53,934 bases of DNA from Snodgrassella alvi SCGC AB-598-O02 (GTDB lineage Bacteria; Pseudomonadota; Gammaproteobacteria; Burkholderiales; Neisseriaceae), in contig JAIL01000252.1 in the NCBI GenBank assembly GCA_000725195.1, positions 1-53,934 of the forward strand, in the 5' to 3' direction. The translations under genes and the position numbers were made by a program. This document shows, piece after piece, positions 17,421 through 26,900 of this stretch (its first letter is position 1; each line of letters begins with the position of its first letter). Under the pieces are notes generated by a model. The model was not told the origin of the DNA and searched no databases. It was given only the letters and a program-made list of their open reading frames with translations.

Positions 17421-17989
17421 TTTCATTTAAGTTTTAGTTTGTAAACATCTAATTTATTTTAAAATTTATGATGAAAATCATATATCTATTTTAAAATATA
17501 TGATTTTCCTTAAAAGATATCTAACTAATGATAACATCTCATTTATTTACTTGTTTGAAACACTTTTTGATATTAAATAGATATCAACACCACTCTCTGA
17601 ACATTCTTTATAAGAAGCATCATTATTAGTAATGATTTCATAAGTATTACCTATTGTATCATAAAAAATAAAGTGATAAATCTGGGTATATAAACCTTTT
17701 GCTTTTTTCTCAGATGCTAATAATGTTATCTTAGTTTTAGATTCATCTAAATTTATGATATCAACTATACCAGCATTTTTTAACCAGCCCTCACTTATAT
17801 TCATTGGCCATGAATCACAATCAGGCCCTTTAGCAAAGCTTAATATAGGTAAGACTGCTAATAGTGTTACTAGTAAAAGTTTTTTCACTTTTCTTCATCC
17901 TTAGATTTTATCTATTATGCTATTACTTCTAGAATTTTATCACCGCTGTTCCACATATCTTTTCGATACTTTGTATATAGAATTATACA
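17421..17989. repeat. Tandem duplication unit 2 (next to the intact effector)
   Basis: About 569 bases matching unit 1. Its hairpin is at 17473-17508 (arms GAAAATCATATAT and its complement, 13 bp, perfect). Its right end (17915-17989) is the true 3' end of the intact effector gene, which indicates that this unit is the parental copy. Confidence 0.9.
17547..17888 (-). CDS. Putative periplasmic immunity protein paired with the Tlde1-like effector
   Basis: A 113-aa protein with a cleavable signal peptide (MKKLLLVTLLAVLPILSFA) and a mature domain that starts KGPDCDSWP and has conserved Cys in ECSESGVDIYL. It lies 26 nt downstream of the Tlde1-like gene in the same direction, the classic effector-immunity order. 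A periplasmic location suits protection against a peptidoglycan-targeting toxin. The start is GTG 17888 with AAGGA 9 nt upstream; a nearby ATG is out of frame. A paralog produced by tandem duplication lies just downstream. Family assignment to Tldi1-type immunity rests on context and general resemblance, not on an alignment. Confidence 0.7.
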   Translation of the reverse strand: MKKLLLVTLLAVLPILSFAKGPDCDSWPMNISEGWLKNAGIVDIINLDESKTKITLLASEKKAKGLYTQIYHFIFYDTIGNTYEIITNNDASYKECSESGVDIYLISKSVSNK

Positions 17990-18283
17990 ACCATGAGAAG
18001 CCATACCGGGATGCTTTTTACTATCACCATGAATTAAAAAACCGGATCTACCACACATATTATTACTTGGATCAGGTGCTAACCTGATTACATATTCACC
18101 ACAGCTTCGATGCTTCAAGAGAAGCTCTTTCATAATATATTTACCTCTGGGCAGAGGACCAACATTACTCACACATTGCATTGAAGGGTTAAATTTCCCT
18201 TTACCAAAACCTGCATACCCAGTACCAATAAACACACCATTATGTTTCAATTCACCATTATTTTGTGCATAAGTCCAAGTCAT
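17915..18283 (-). CDS. Tlde1-like (DUF2778, L,D-transpeptidase-fold) antibacterial effector
   Basis: A 122-aa protein matching the DUF2778/Tlde1 type. The N-terminus MTWTYAQNNGELKHNGVFIG and the central VGPLPRGKYI segment are typical. The catalytic part reads FLIHGDSKKHPGMASHGCII, with His85 and Cys99 in the HGDS...SHGC arrangement of YkuD-like L,D-transpeptidases. Known Tlde1 proteins are type VI secretion effectors that cleave or exchange D-amino acids in the stem peptides of target-cell peptidoglycan. There is no signal peptide, as expected for a T6SS cargo delivered by injection. No T6SS structural, vgrG or PAAR gene is in the window. A strong ribosome-binding site (AAAAAGGAG) precedes ATG 18283. 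The immunity gene follows at 26 nt. Confidence 0.8.
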   Translation of the reverse strand: MTWTYAQNNGELKHNGVFIGTGYAGFGKGKFNPSMQCVSNVGPLPRGKYIMKELLLKHRSCGEYVIRLAPDPSNNMCGRSGFLIHGDSKKHPGMASHGCIILYTKYRKDMWNSGDKILEVIA

Positions 18284-18486
18284 AGCAATCCACTCCTTTT
18301 TATAGTTAATAAAAAAATCTAAAATAGATTAAAATAAGTTATTCTATTATTTAAATTGTTAAATATATTAAAAAATTGTAAATATATTATATATTTTATT
18401 GGCAAAGATATCAAATTTTATATGAATATCAAATCTGTATTTCGACTTTTGCGTTATAGTGCTGCCTGTTTTCTGATTGGGGTGTT

Positions 18487-20418
18487 ATGAAAAATCTGTG
18501 GCAAAAGTTTGATCGGTCGTTTTTACGCGGACAGAAGTTATCAAAAGTACTGGTTGTGCTGATTGCTGTATGGCTGTTTCTGGCCACCAGTCTGGTAGGG
18601 TTGTCGCTGAATACCTCATGGCGGCTGGAAGAGCTGGGAATGGCAATCAATGAAGCCGGTAGTCTGCGCAAACGGGTGTTTTATATGGTACTGGTCACGA
18701 AAACACCGGGTGCAGAGCAGCAGTTTGCGGATGAAAAGCGTCAATTTAAGGAAATACTTGGTCATTTATATGAATTGCATGATACCGGTGTTATGAACGG
18801 ACAGCGCCATAAACAGTTATTAACTCAAGTTCAGGAAATTGAGGAGCAGTTGCAGGATTTTCTTGCTGACCGTGAAGCTTATTTACAGGGCAGACTAAGC
18901 GGAGAAGCTTTCCTTGCTCAGGCCAGAGAATTCACTGCGGTAATTGATCGGCTGGTTTTGCTTATTGAGCAAGATAATACGCACAATATCAGACTGTTGC
19001 GCTGGCTACAGGCGCTAGTATTAATGATGGCTGTACTATCTGCGATTGTGTCTTTGCTGTTACTGCATCATCTGGTTATTTCGCCACTGTTACGTCTGAA
19101 TCAGGGGATCAGTCAGATTGGTAAGGGTTATTTTGATACACGCCTGAAAGTGGGTACGGCCAATGAGTTCGGGCAGGTAGCACAGGGTTTTAATCTGATG
19201 GCCGCCAAGTTGTATGAAGTATATGACACGCTGGAAAACCGGGTAGCTGAGCAAACGCAGGCAGTGGTTAAGCGTAATCGTGAGCTGGCGGTATTATATG
19301 CTATGACCTCATTGTTTCAGGAACAGCATGATCTGACGGTGCTGGTACAAATATTTATGCATAAAATGAAGGCGTTTAGTGGTGCGGATGCCTGTGTGGT
19401 GCAGTTAAAAAATCGCCATTCACAGATGCTCGAAGTAGCCGGTTCGGACGGGCTGACAGAGGAGCAGGTAGATATGTTCCGTGATTATCGCTGTGATGGC
19501 GGGCGCTGTGTGCGGTTGCATCAGTCTGTGGTTAATTACAATAATCAACCACTGGTCATTCATGAGGAAAATAATCATTGCTGTCAGATGCAACAGGTTC
19601 TGCCGTTTTGTCTGACATTTGCAGTGAAATCAGTAGATGATGAAATCGGTATGCTGCACTTGTTTGCATTGAAGCCATTTGCACTGAGTGAAGAAAATCA
19701 ACGTCTGATTTCAACTGTTTGCAGCCAGTTCGGAATAGCGATTGAAAGTATGCGCCTGAATGAACTGGATAAGCAGATGGCGATACTGGAAGAGCGTAAC
19801 CTGATGGCGCAAGGATTGCATGACAGTATCGCGCAGTCGCTTTCATTTATGAATATGCAGATACAGGTACTGGAAAAATCTCTTGCAGAGCAGAAACAAG
19901 AGCAGGCTAAACAGACTCTGGATTTTATTCATGAGGGTATTCAGCAATGCTATGATGATGTACGCGAATTATTGTCAAATTTCCGGGTACGTCTGGTTTC
20001 AGAAGGGCTAATCAGTTCGTTGCAGGAGGTGATGAAAAGATTTGAACAACAAACAGATATTGTTGCAGACTGGTCGGTAGAAGGCGATGTGTATGAGGTA
20101 GAGTCGGATGTACAATTGCAGGTAGTGTTCATTGTGCAGGAAGCATTATCAAATGTACGTAAACATGCGCATGCTGATGCTGTGCGGGTGAAGCTGGTAT
20201 ATCTGGCTGATCGCCTGAATCTCTGTATTGAAGATAACGGAATAGGTTTTGCCGAGGATACGCTGATTCAGAAGGGGCTGCACGGGCATGTGGGTGTACA
20301 TATCATGAAAGAACGAGCCGGCAAAATTAATGGAGAATTAAAAATATTTGCACGTGAAAATAACGGGGTATGTGTGGAGTTGATGGTGCCGCGTCAGTAT
20401 ATTCATGCGCAGGAATAA
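18487..20418 (+). CDS. narX: Nitrate/nitrite sensor histidine kinase NarX
   Basis: A 643-aa membrane sensor that detects nitrate in the periplasm and phosphorylates NarL. TM1 spans about 20-41 and TM2 about 177-199. Between them the P-box ligand site reads INEAGSLRKRVF (residues 54-65), with the key Gly-Ser-Leu-Arg kept. A HAMP domain follows (200-250), then a GAF-like region (270-420) with a cysteine cluster (YRCDGGRC, HCC). The HisKA_3 motif LHDSIAQSLSF has the phosphorylated His445, and the HATPase has the N box around Asn556 and the G1 box DNGIGFA at Asp583. It is read together with narL, whose start lies 16 nt beyond the narX stop. A second sensor, NarQ, could be confused with this, but the position next to narL and the nar operon favours NarX. 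Confidence 0.93.
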   Translation: MKNLWQKFDRSFLRGQKLSKVLVVLIAVWLFLATSLVGLSLNTSWRLEELGMAINEAGSLRKRVFYMVLVTKTPGAEQQFADEKRQFKEILGHLYELHDTGVMNGQRHKQLLTQVQEIEEQLQDFLADREAYLQGRLSGEAFLAQAREFTAVIDRLVLLIEQDNTHNIRLLRWLQALVLMMAVLSAIVSLLLLHHLVISPLLRLNQGISQIGKGYFDTRLKVGTANEFGQVAQGFNLMAAKLYEVYDTLENRVAEQTQAVVKRNRELAVLYAMTSLFQEQHDLTVLVQIFMHKMKAFSGADACVVQLKNRHSQMLEVAGSDGLTEEQVDMFRDYRCDGGRCVRLHQSVVNYNNQPLVIHEENNHCCQMQQVLPFCLTFAVKSVDDEIGMLHLFALKPFALSEENQRLISTVCSQFGIAIESMRLNELDKQMAILEERNLMAQGLHDSIAQSLSFMNMQIQVLEKSLAEQKQEQAKQTLDFIHEGIQQCYDDVRELLSNFRVRLVSEGLISSLQEVMKRFEQQTDIVADWSVEGDVYEVESDVQLQVVFIVQEALSNVRKHAHADAVRVKLVYLADRLNLCIEDNGIGFAEDTLIQKGLHGHVGVHIMKERAGKINGELKIFARENNGVCVELMVPRQYIHAQE

Positions 20419-20434
20419 TTTTGGGAATTTAATA

Positions 20435-21088
20435 ATGCTTAATGAAAACAAGTACCGGATTCTGATTGTCGATGATCACACTTTGTTTCGGCGTGGTTTG
20501 CGTGCACTGATTGATAGTTGTGAGCGTTTTGAGGTGGTGGGTGAGGCCACAGACGGGCTTGAAGGGGTAAAAATGCAGCAACAGCTTCAGCCGGATGCTG
20601 TACTCCTTGATCTGGATATGCCGGTAATGAGAGGACTTGAAGCACTACCGCAGATGATAAATCATAATCCGCAGCAGGTGGTGCTAATGCTGACAGTATC
20701 TGAAGACGGTAGTGATTTACTCGAATGTATGCGGCTGGGCGCCCGCGGATATCTGTTAAAAAATATTGATACAGAATTTTTGCTGGATAGTATTGAAAAA
20801 GCGATTAGCGGTGATAGTGTGTTATCGCCTGAAATGACAAGTAAGCTGGTAACAAGGTTGCGCAGGCAGGAACAGGCTGACGAAAAAATTACTGAACCAC
20901 TGACCCCGCGCGAACGGGAAATTTTGCGCTGGTTGGCACGTGGGAATAGTAATAAGGTGATTGCGCGTAATCTGGATATAACTGAAAGCACTATAAAAGT
21001 GCATGTTCAGAATATTTTACGCAAATTAAATGTAGCCAGTAGGGTACAGGCTGCTATCTATGCCATTGAGCATGGTCTGGATAAATAA
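20435..21088 (+). CDS. narL: Response regulator NarL (LuxR-type)
   Basis: A 217-aa two-component regulator. The receiver domain (8-125) has the acidic pair Asp-Asp at 13-14, phosphoacceptor Asp59 in VLLDLDMP and the late Lys in YLLKNI. The C-terminal GerE/LuxR helix-turn-helix reads LTPREREILRWLARGNSNKV and STIKVHVQNIL. Asp59 matches the E. coli NarL numbering when ATG 20435 is used. An in-frame ATG at 20405 inside narX lacks a ribosome-binding site, so 20435 is chosen. It should activate narK and narG in nitrate. I could not pin NarL heptamers or an FNR box with confidence in the upstream regions. An intrinsic terminator follows. Confidence 0.93.
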   Translation: MLNENKYRILIVDDHTLFRRGLRALIDSCERFEVVGEATDGLEGVKMQQQLQPDAVLLDLDMPVMRGLEALPQMINHNPQQVVLMLTVSEDGSDLLECMRLGARGYLLKNIDTEFLLDSIEKAISGDSVLSPEMTSKLVTRLRRQEQADEKITEPLTPREREILRWLARGNSNKVIARNLDITESTIKVHVQNILRKLNVASRVQAAIYAIEHGLDK

Positions 21089-21140
21089 ACAAATGAGTTG
21101 AATATCGAATAATAGCTACTGAATATCAGAATTTGATAAA

Positions 21141-21170
21141 GGCCTATTGAGTTTGTCAATAGGTCTTTTT
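21141..21170 (+). terminator. Intrinsic terminator after narXL
   Basis: A 10-bp stem GGCCTATTGA / TCAATAGGTC (one wobble) with a 5-nt loop and a T5 run directly after. It separates narXL from the narK-narGHJI transcripts. Confidence 0.9.
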
Positions 21171-21277
21171 GCTTATTTGGCATTGTGCTTTCTGGTTAAT
21201 GATTTTGCATCGGATGACTAATTGGATATGAAAAGGTGATTACGTACACTAAAGAGAATTATTAATGGGGGTACAGA

Positions 21278-22510
21278 ATGGATTCTGGTGTTAGAAAATC
21301 GGTAACAGTGCTTACTTCCAGCACGATTGCATTTATTGTCTGTTTCATGATCTGGATGGTGTTTGCCGTGTTGGGTGTGCCTATCAAAGAGCAATTACAT
21401 TTGAATCAAACTGAATTTGGCTTACTTACAGCTATGCCAGTGTTATCTGGTTCCTTGATTCGAGTACCTTTAGGTATCTGGGCTGACCGTTTTGGTGGCC
21501 GAATTGTGTTTTTCCTGTTAATGCTGGTTTGTGTACCGGCGGTATGGTTACTAGAATATGCCCATACCTATACTCAGTTTCTATCTATCGCTTTATGGTT
21601 GGGTTTAGTAGGGGGGTCATTCTCAGTAGGTACGCCCTATGTTGCCAAATGGTTTCGAAAAGATCGTCAAGGTTTGGCAATGGGAATTTTCGGCGCCGGT
21701 AATGCTGGTGCGGCATTAAATAAATTTTTAGCACCGGCACTAATTGCAGCTTTTGGCTGGCAAGCAGTACCACGCGTTTATGCCGTAATATTGCTGATTA
21801 TTACTATATTGTTCTGGTTTTTCAGCTATCCCGAACCTAAAGCAATAGCTGCTAAGCAAGCCACTCTGAAAGAACAATTACTGTTGATGAAAGATCCACA
21901 GGTACTTAAATATAGCCAGCTTTATTCTGTTGTGTTTGGTGGTTATGTCGGTATTTCATTGTGGATGGTAAGTTATTACGTTGGTGAATATCATTTTAAG
22001 CTAACTCAAGCAGCTTTATTGGCAGCTTGTTTTTCTTTACCCGGCGGTGTATTACGTGCGTTTGGTGGTTGGCTATCCGATAAGTATGGTGCCTATAAGG
22101 TTACCTGGATGGTAATGTGGGTGTGCTGGTTTGCCTTCTTTTTATTATCTTATCCGCAAACTCAAATGTCGATTAGTACCGTAACAGGTCATCTTGACAT
22201 GTATATTGGCTTAAATGCGACGTTATTTACCATATTACTGTTTTTAGTGGGTGTGGCACTGGCAATTGGTAAGGCTTCCGTTTTTAAATTTATATCTGAT
22301 GAGTTCCCAGAAGATATGGGTACTGTTTCTGGTGTAGTAGGTCTAGCCGGTGGTTTAGGTGGTTTCTTATTACCAATTATGTTTGGTGCTTTAGTCGATT
22401 TGACTGGCGTGCGTTCAACTTCGTTTATGTTGATGTTTGGTACGGTAAGTATCAGCTTAATTTGGATGCATTTCTCTTTAAAAATCAAAAACCTTGATTT
22501 AGAAAAGTAA
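21278..22510 (+). CDS. narK: Nitrate/nitrite MFS transporter NarK (intact copy)
   Basis: A 410-aa major-facilitator protein with 12 hydrophobic segments, the length of the NarK1 type (nitrate/proton symport in studied examples). The first nitrate signature-like region is around GLLTAMPVLSGSLIRVPLG, where the substrate-binding Arg lies. The second is at FSLPGGVLRAFGGWLSDKYG, with the matching Arg of the pseudo-symmetric half. FGAGNAGAALNKFLAP in TM5 is the Gly-rich nitrate-porter motif. A very strong ribosome-binding site (GGGGG) lies 8-9 nt before ATG 21278. The second narK follows after 2 nt, and NarK1-NarK2 pairs or fusions are known in denitrifiers. It supplies nitrate to NarGHI and may export nitrite. 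Confidence 0.93.
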   Translation: MDSGVRKSVTVLTSSTIAFIVCFMIWMVFAVLGVPIKEQLHLNQTEFGLLTAMPVLSGSLIRVPLGIWADRFGGRIVFFLLMLVCVPAVWLLEYAHTYTQFLSIALWLGLVGGSFSVGTPYVAKWFRKDRQGLAMGIFGAGNAGAALNKFLAPALIAAFGWQAVPRVYAVILLIITILFWFFSYPEPKAIAAKQATLKEQLLLMKDPQVLKYSQLYSVVFGGYVGISLWMVSYYVGEYHFKLTQAALLAACFSLPGGVLRAFGGWLSDKYGAYKVTWMVMWVCWFAFFLLSYPQTQMSISTVTGHLDMYIGLNATLFTILLFLVGVALAIGKASVFKFISDEFPEDMGTVSGVVGLAGGLGGFLLPIMFGALVDLTGVRSTSFMLMFGTVSISLIWMHFSLKIKNLDLEK

Positions 22511-22512
22511 TA

Positions 22513-23851
22513 GTGGGCAAAGTTTTAACAGGATGGCAACCGGAAGACAAAGAATTCTGGCTTAGCAAAGGTCGTGCAATCGCGCGCAGAAATTTATGGA
22601 TTTCAGTACCTGCACTGTTGCTGGCCTTTGCGATCTGGCAGGTTTGGAGTGTGACGGTAGTAAAATTGCCACTGATTGGATTTATATTCAGTAGTAATGA
22701 GTTATTCTGGCTGGCAGCGTTACCGGCATTATCAGGTGCGACTTTAAGGATGTGTTATTCATTTGTGATTCCGATTTTTGGTGGACGTAAATGGACAACA
22801 ATCTCCACAGCCAGTTTACTGATTCCTGCACTGGGTTTGGGCTTTGCTGTACAGAATCCGAATACTTCTTATACAACGATGTTCATTCTGGCGCTTTTAT
22901 GTGGTTTTGGCGGAGCAAATTTCAGTTCATTTATGTCCAATATCAGTCTGTTTTTTCCGAAATCGGAAAAAGGTCAGGCGATGGGGATTAACGCCGGTTT
23001 GGGCAATCTGGGCGTATCCGCAGTACAGATTGCTGTGCCACTGGCGATTACTAGCTGTCTGTTTGGTGCAATGGGCGGTGAGTCTCAGACAATTTCTACG
23101 CCTCAGGGATCTGCACAGGTTTGGTTGCAGAATGCTGGTTTTATCTGGGTACCGTTTATTGTGCTCAGTACGCTGGCTGCATGGTTTGGGATGAACGATA
23201 TTGGCAGCATGCATTCCTCACTAAAGGAACAGTTTGTCATTTTCAAGCGGTTGCACAACTGGATTTTATGCTGGCTTTATGTGGGCACGTTTGGTTCGTT
23301 CATCGGTTTTTCCGCTGTGTTTCCATTACTGATAACTCGTTCTTTACCACATTTGGATGCAATTAAGTTTGCCTTTTTGGGGGGGGGCTTTTGTCGACAT
23401 AAAATTACGAGTTGTAGGTGGTTGGTTGTCTGATAAAATGTCTGCGGCAAAACTTACCCAAATCAGCTATGTCATGATGATTGTTGGCGTAGTGGGTGTA
23501 TTCATATTTCAACCTGTTGCCGGTAGTAAGGGCAGTTTTAGCGGTTTTTTCTGTAGTTTTATGTTGTTGTTTACTTTTAGTGGTATTGGAAACGGTTCTA
23601 CTTATGCGCAGGCACCGCGAATCTTTTCATTCTTTCATCACCATCTACAACAAGACAATACCAATTCAGCAGATATAAATGCTACTAAGGAATCGGCAAC
23701 AGTACTCGGTTTTATGAGAGCTATTGGCGCCTAGGGTGGTTTTCTGATTCCGAAGAGTTTTGGATCTTCGATTGAAGCGACAGGCAGCGCATCAGTAGCT
23801 TTATGGGGCTTTATTGTTTTCTATGTAAGCTGCCTGATAGTTAATTACTAG
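22513..23851 (+). pseudogene. Second nitrate/nitrite transporter (NarK2 type), frameshifted and interrupted
   Basis: A NarK2-type transporter (nitrate/nitrite antiport in studied relatives) read from GTG 22513, 2 nt after narK. It is open for about 290 codons up to a run of nine G at 23379-23387. There the frame changes: the natural continuation (DIKLRVVGGWLSDKM) is in the next frame. Eight or five G would restore it. In that second frame an in-frame TAG at 23732 interrupts LGFMRAIGA-stop-GGFLIPK, where relatives have Tyr. Coding sense resumes after it (SFGSSIEATGSASVALWGF) until TAG 23849. As read, the product stops at 23433 with 306 residues and lacks the last membrane segments. One change alone could be phase variation or a homopolymer sequencing error; two suggest real loss. 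Confidence 0.9.
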
Positions 23852-23898
23852 TTTTTGTTCGTAAACAATCGGTTACCCACTGTTAGCTTGAAATTATT

Positions 23899-23923
23899 GC
23901 ACCATTATCAAGGATGATGGTGC
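23899..23923 (+). terminator. Hairpin between narK2 remnant and narG
   Basis: A 10-bp stem GCACCATTAT / ATGATGGTGC (one wobble) with loop CAAGG, 48 nt after the remnant's natural stop and about 60 nt before narG. It is followed by TAAAAAAAA, not by T. It is more likely an mRNA processing or stabilising hairpin, or part of the narG leader, than a terminator. Confidence 0.4.
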
Positions 23924-23985
23924 TAAAAAAAATATAAATTAATAAGAAAATGTTTGGGGCGATTGCCTCTATGGAGCACAAATTC

Positions 23986-26900
23986 ATGAGCCATTTTTTA
24001 GACAGACTGAATTTTTTACGTAAAACCAAAGAAACGTTTTCAGCCGGCCATGGTGCGGTAGTGGCGGAAGGACGAGAGTGGGAAAATACTTATCGTCAGC
24101 GCTGGCAACATGACAGAATAGTACGTTCAACTCACGGAGTGAATTGCACCGGTTCTTGTAGTTGGCGTGTTTTTGTCAAAAATGGGCTGATTACATGGGA
24201 AATGCAACAGACAGATTACCCGCGTACCCGTGCAGATTTGCCCAATCACGAACCACGAGGTTGTCCTCGTGGAGCATCTTATAGCTGGTATGTTTATTCT
24301 GCCCAGCGGGTCAAATATCCGATGATTCGGGCTTCTTTATTACGTATGTGGCGTGAAAAACGTCAAAATATGAATGCCATTGAGGCATGGCAAGGTATTA
24401 CTCAGAATCCTGAATTAGCACAAAAATATAAATCCCAGCGTGGTCAGGGTGGCTTTGTTCGTCTGGACTGGCAAGAAGCTTATGAAATCATTGCTGCCGC
24501 CAATGCTTTTACCATTAAGGAGTTTGGTCCTGATCGGGTGATTGGATTTTCACCTATTCCGGCAATGTCGATGGTGAGCTATGCTGCCGGTTCGCGTTAT
24601 CTGAGTCTAATTGGCGGTGTACCGCTGTCATTTTACGACTGGTATTGCGATTTACCACCTTCCAGCCCGCAAACATGGGGTGAACAAACCGATGTTGCAG
24701 AATCTGCCGACTGGTATAACGCTAACTATCTGATGGTATGGGGCTCCAATGTACCCATGACACGTACTCCGGATGCGCATTTCTATACTGAAGTGCGTTA
24801 TAAAGGTACAAAAACAGTAGCAGTTTCATCTGATTATGGTGAAATGGTGAAATTCAGTGATATCTGGATGGCACCAAAACAGGGCACGGATGCTGCACTG
24901 GCAATGGCAATGGGGCATGTGATTCTGAAAGAATTTCATCTGCAGAATCCGTCAGAATATTTTATTGATTATTGTCGTCGTCTGACAGATATGCCTAATC
25001 TGGTGGTGATTAATCAGGAAAACGGCAAACTGCTGCCGGGCTACTTCCTACGTGCAAGTCAGATAGCAGGCGGGCTGGATGAAAGCAATCATCCTGAATG
25101 GAAAACACTGGTTATCGACGAAAATACCGGTGATATTGTTGCACCGAAAGGATCGATAGGCTTCCGTTGGGGTGAGCAGGGTAAATGGAATCTGCTGGCA
25201 CAAAAATCTGACAGTACAGAAATCAAAGCGCTGATATCACTTAAGGATAATCATGATGCCATCATGGGTGTGTCTTTTGATTACTTCGGCGGAGATGATG
25301 CAGCAGAAGTCATTGTTAAAAATATTCCGGTTAAGCAGATAATTAATGCAGATGGCGAAAAAATACTGGTAACAACAGTATTTGATTTGATGTGTGCTAA
25401 TTATGGTATTGACCGTGGTTTTGGCGGTGATGGCGTTACCGATGATTATCTGGCTGATGTGCCTTATACACCATTGTGGCAGCAGAAACATACTGGCGTG
25501 AAGCCGGAGCTGGTGATTCAGGTAGCACGCGAATTTGCTCAAAACGCACATGAAACACATGGTCGCAGTATGGTAATTGTGGGTGCTGGTCTGAATCACT
25601 GGTATCACATGGACATGGCGTATCGTGGCATTATCAATATGCTGATGATGTGTGGCTGTATCGGTCAGAGCGGTGGCGGCTGGTGTCATTATGTCGGTCA
25701 GGAAAAACTACGTCCGCAAACAGGCTGGGCGCCTCTTGCTTTCGCTGCAGACTGGAATCGTCCAGCACGCCAGATGAACGGAACCTCTTTCTTCTACGCC
25801 CACACCAGTCAGTGGCGCCATGAAAAACTAAAAATGTCGGAAGTCATTGCGCCGACCCATGCCGGTCAGATGGCTAATTTAAGTCAACTGGATTTTAATA
25901 TTAAAGCTGAACGTATGGGCTGGCTACCTTCTGCTCCGCAGCTGGGACGTAATCCGCTTGATGTGACCCGTGATGCGGAAGCACAAGGTAAAGATCCGAT
26001 TGCATTTGCTGTTGAGCAGATGAAATCGGGTGCACTGGATATGGCCTGTACTGATCCGGATAATCCGCAGAATTTCCCGCGTAATCTGTTTGTCTGGCGT
26101 TCCAATATTCTTGGTTCATCAAGTAAAGGACATGAGTATTTCCTCAAGTATCTGCTGGGTACACAAAATGCGCTAATGAGTGATGAAAGTGACGCTATTA
26201 AACCAATTGATGTACAAATCCGTCCGGCAGCAGAGGGTAAGCTGGATTTACTTACCGTACTGGATTTTCGAATGTCTACGACCTGTTTGTATGCAGATAT
26301 TGTGCTACCTACAGCCACTTGGTATGAAAAAGATGATTTGAATACTTCGGATATGCATCCGTTTATTCATCCACTCAGTGAAGCAGTAAAACCGCTATGG
26401 GAAAGTAAAACTGACTGGGATATTTATCGTGGTTTGGCGAAAGTGTTTTCAGAAACCGCTAAAGATTATCTGGGTGTACGCAAGGATCTGGTATTAACCC
26501 CCTTGATGCATGACAGTCCTGAAGAGCTGGCACAGCCGTTTGATCCGAAAGACTGGAAGTTAGGTGAGTGTGAACCAATACCGGGTAAAACTATGCCGAA
26601 AATGACCGTAGTCGAACGTGATTATGGGGCTATTTATGACAAATTCACTTCTGTAGGTCCGTTGCTGGAAAAAATCGGTAATGGTGGTAAAGGTATTAGC
26701 TGGCAGACTGCTGCAGAAGTTGATTTACTGCGTAAACTTAATAGTACACAATCCACCGGTGTGGCAGCAGGACAGCCTAAACTACATACTGCTATAGATG
26801 CTGCCGAAATGATTTTGTCACTGGCTCCTGAAACCAATGGTCATGTAGCCGTTAAGGCGTGGCAAGCGTTATCTAAAAATACAGGTATCGACCATACTCA

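Noticed and set aside
18330-18486. FNR or NarL sites upstream of narX
   Set aside because: ATATCAAA occurs twice, but no spacing matches TTGAT-N4-ATCAA, and no paired heptamers were convincing.
23950-23985. Longer narG start at 23950
   Set aside because: With ATG 23986 the FS0 ligands fall at His50, Cys54, Cys58 and Cys93 as in E. coli, and GGAG is correctly placed; the extra 12 residues have no counterpart.
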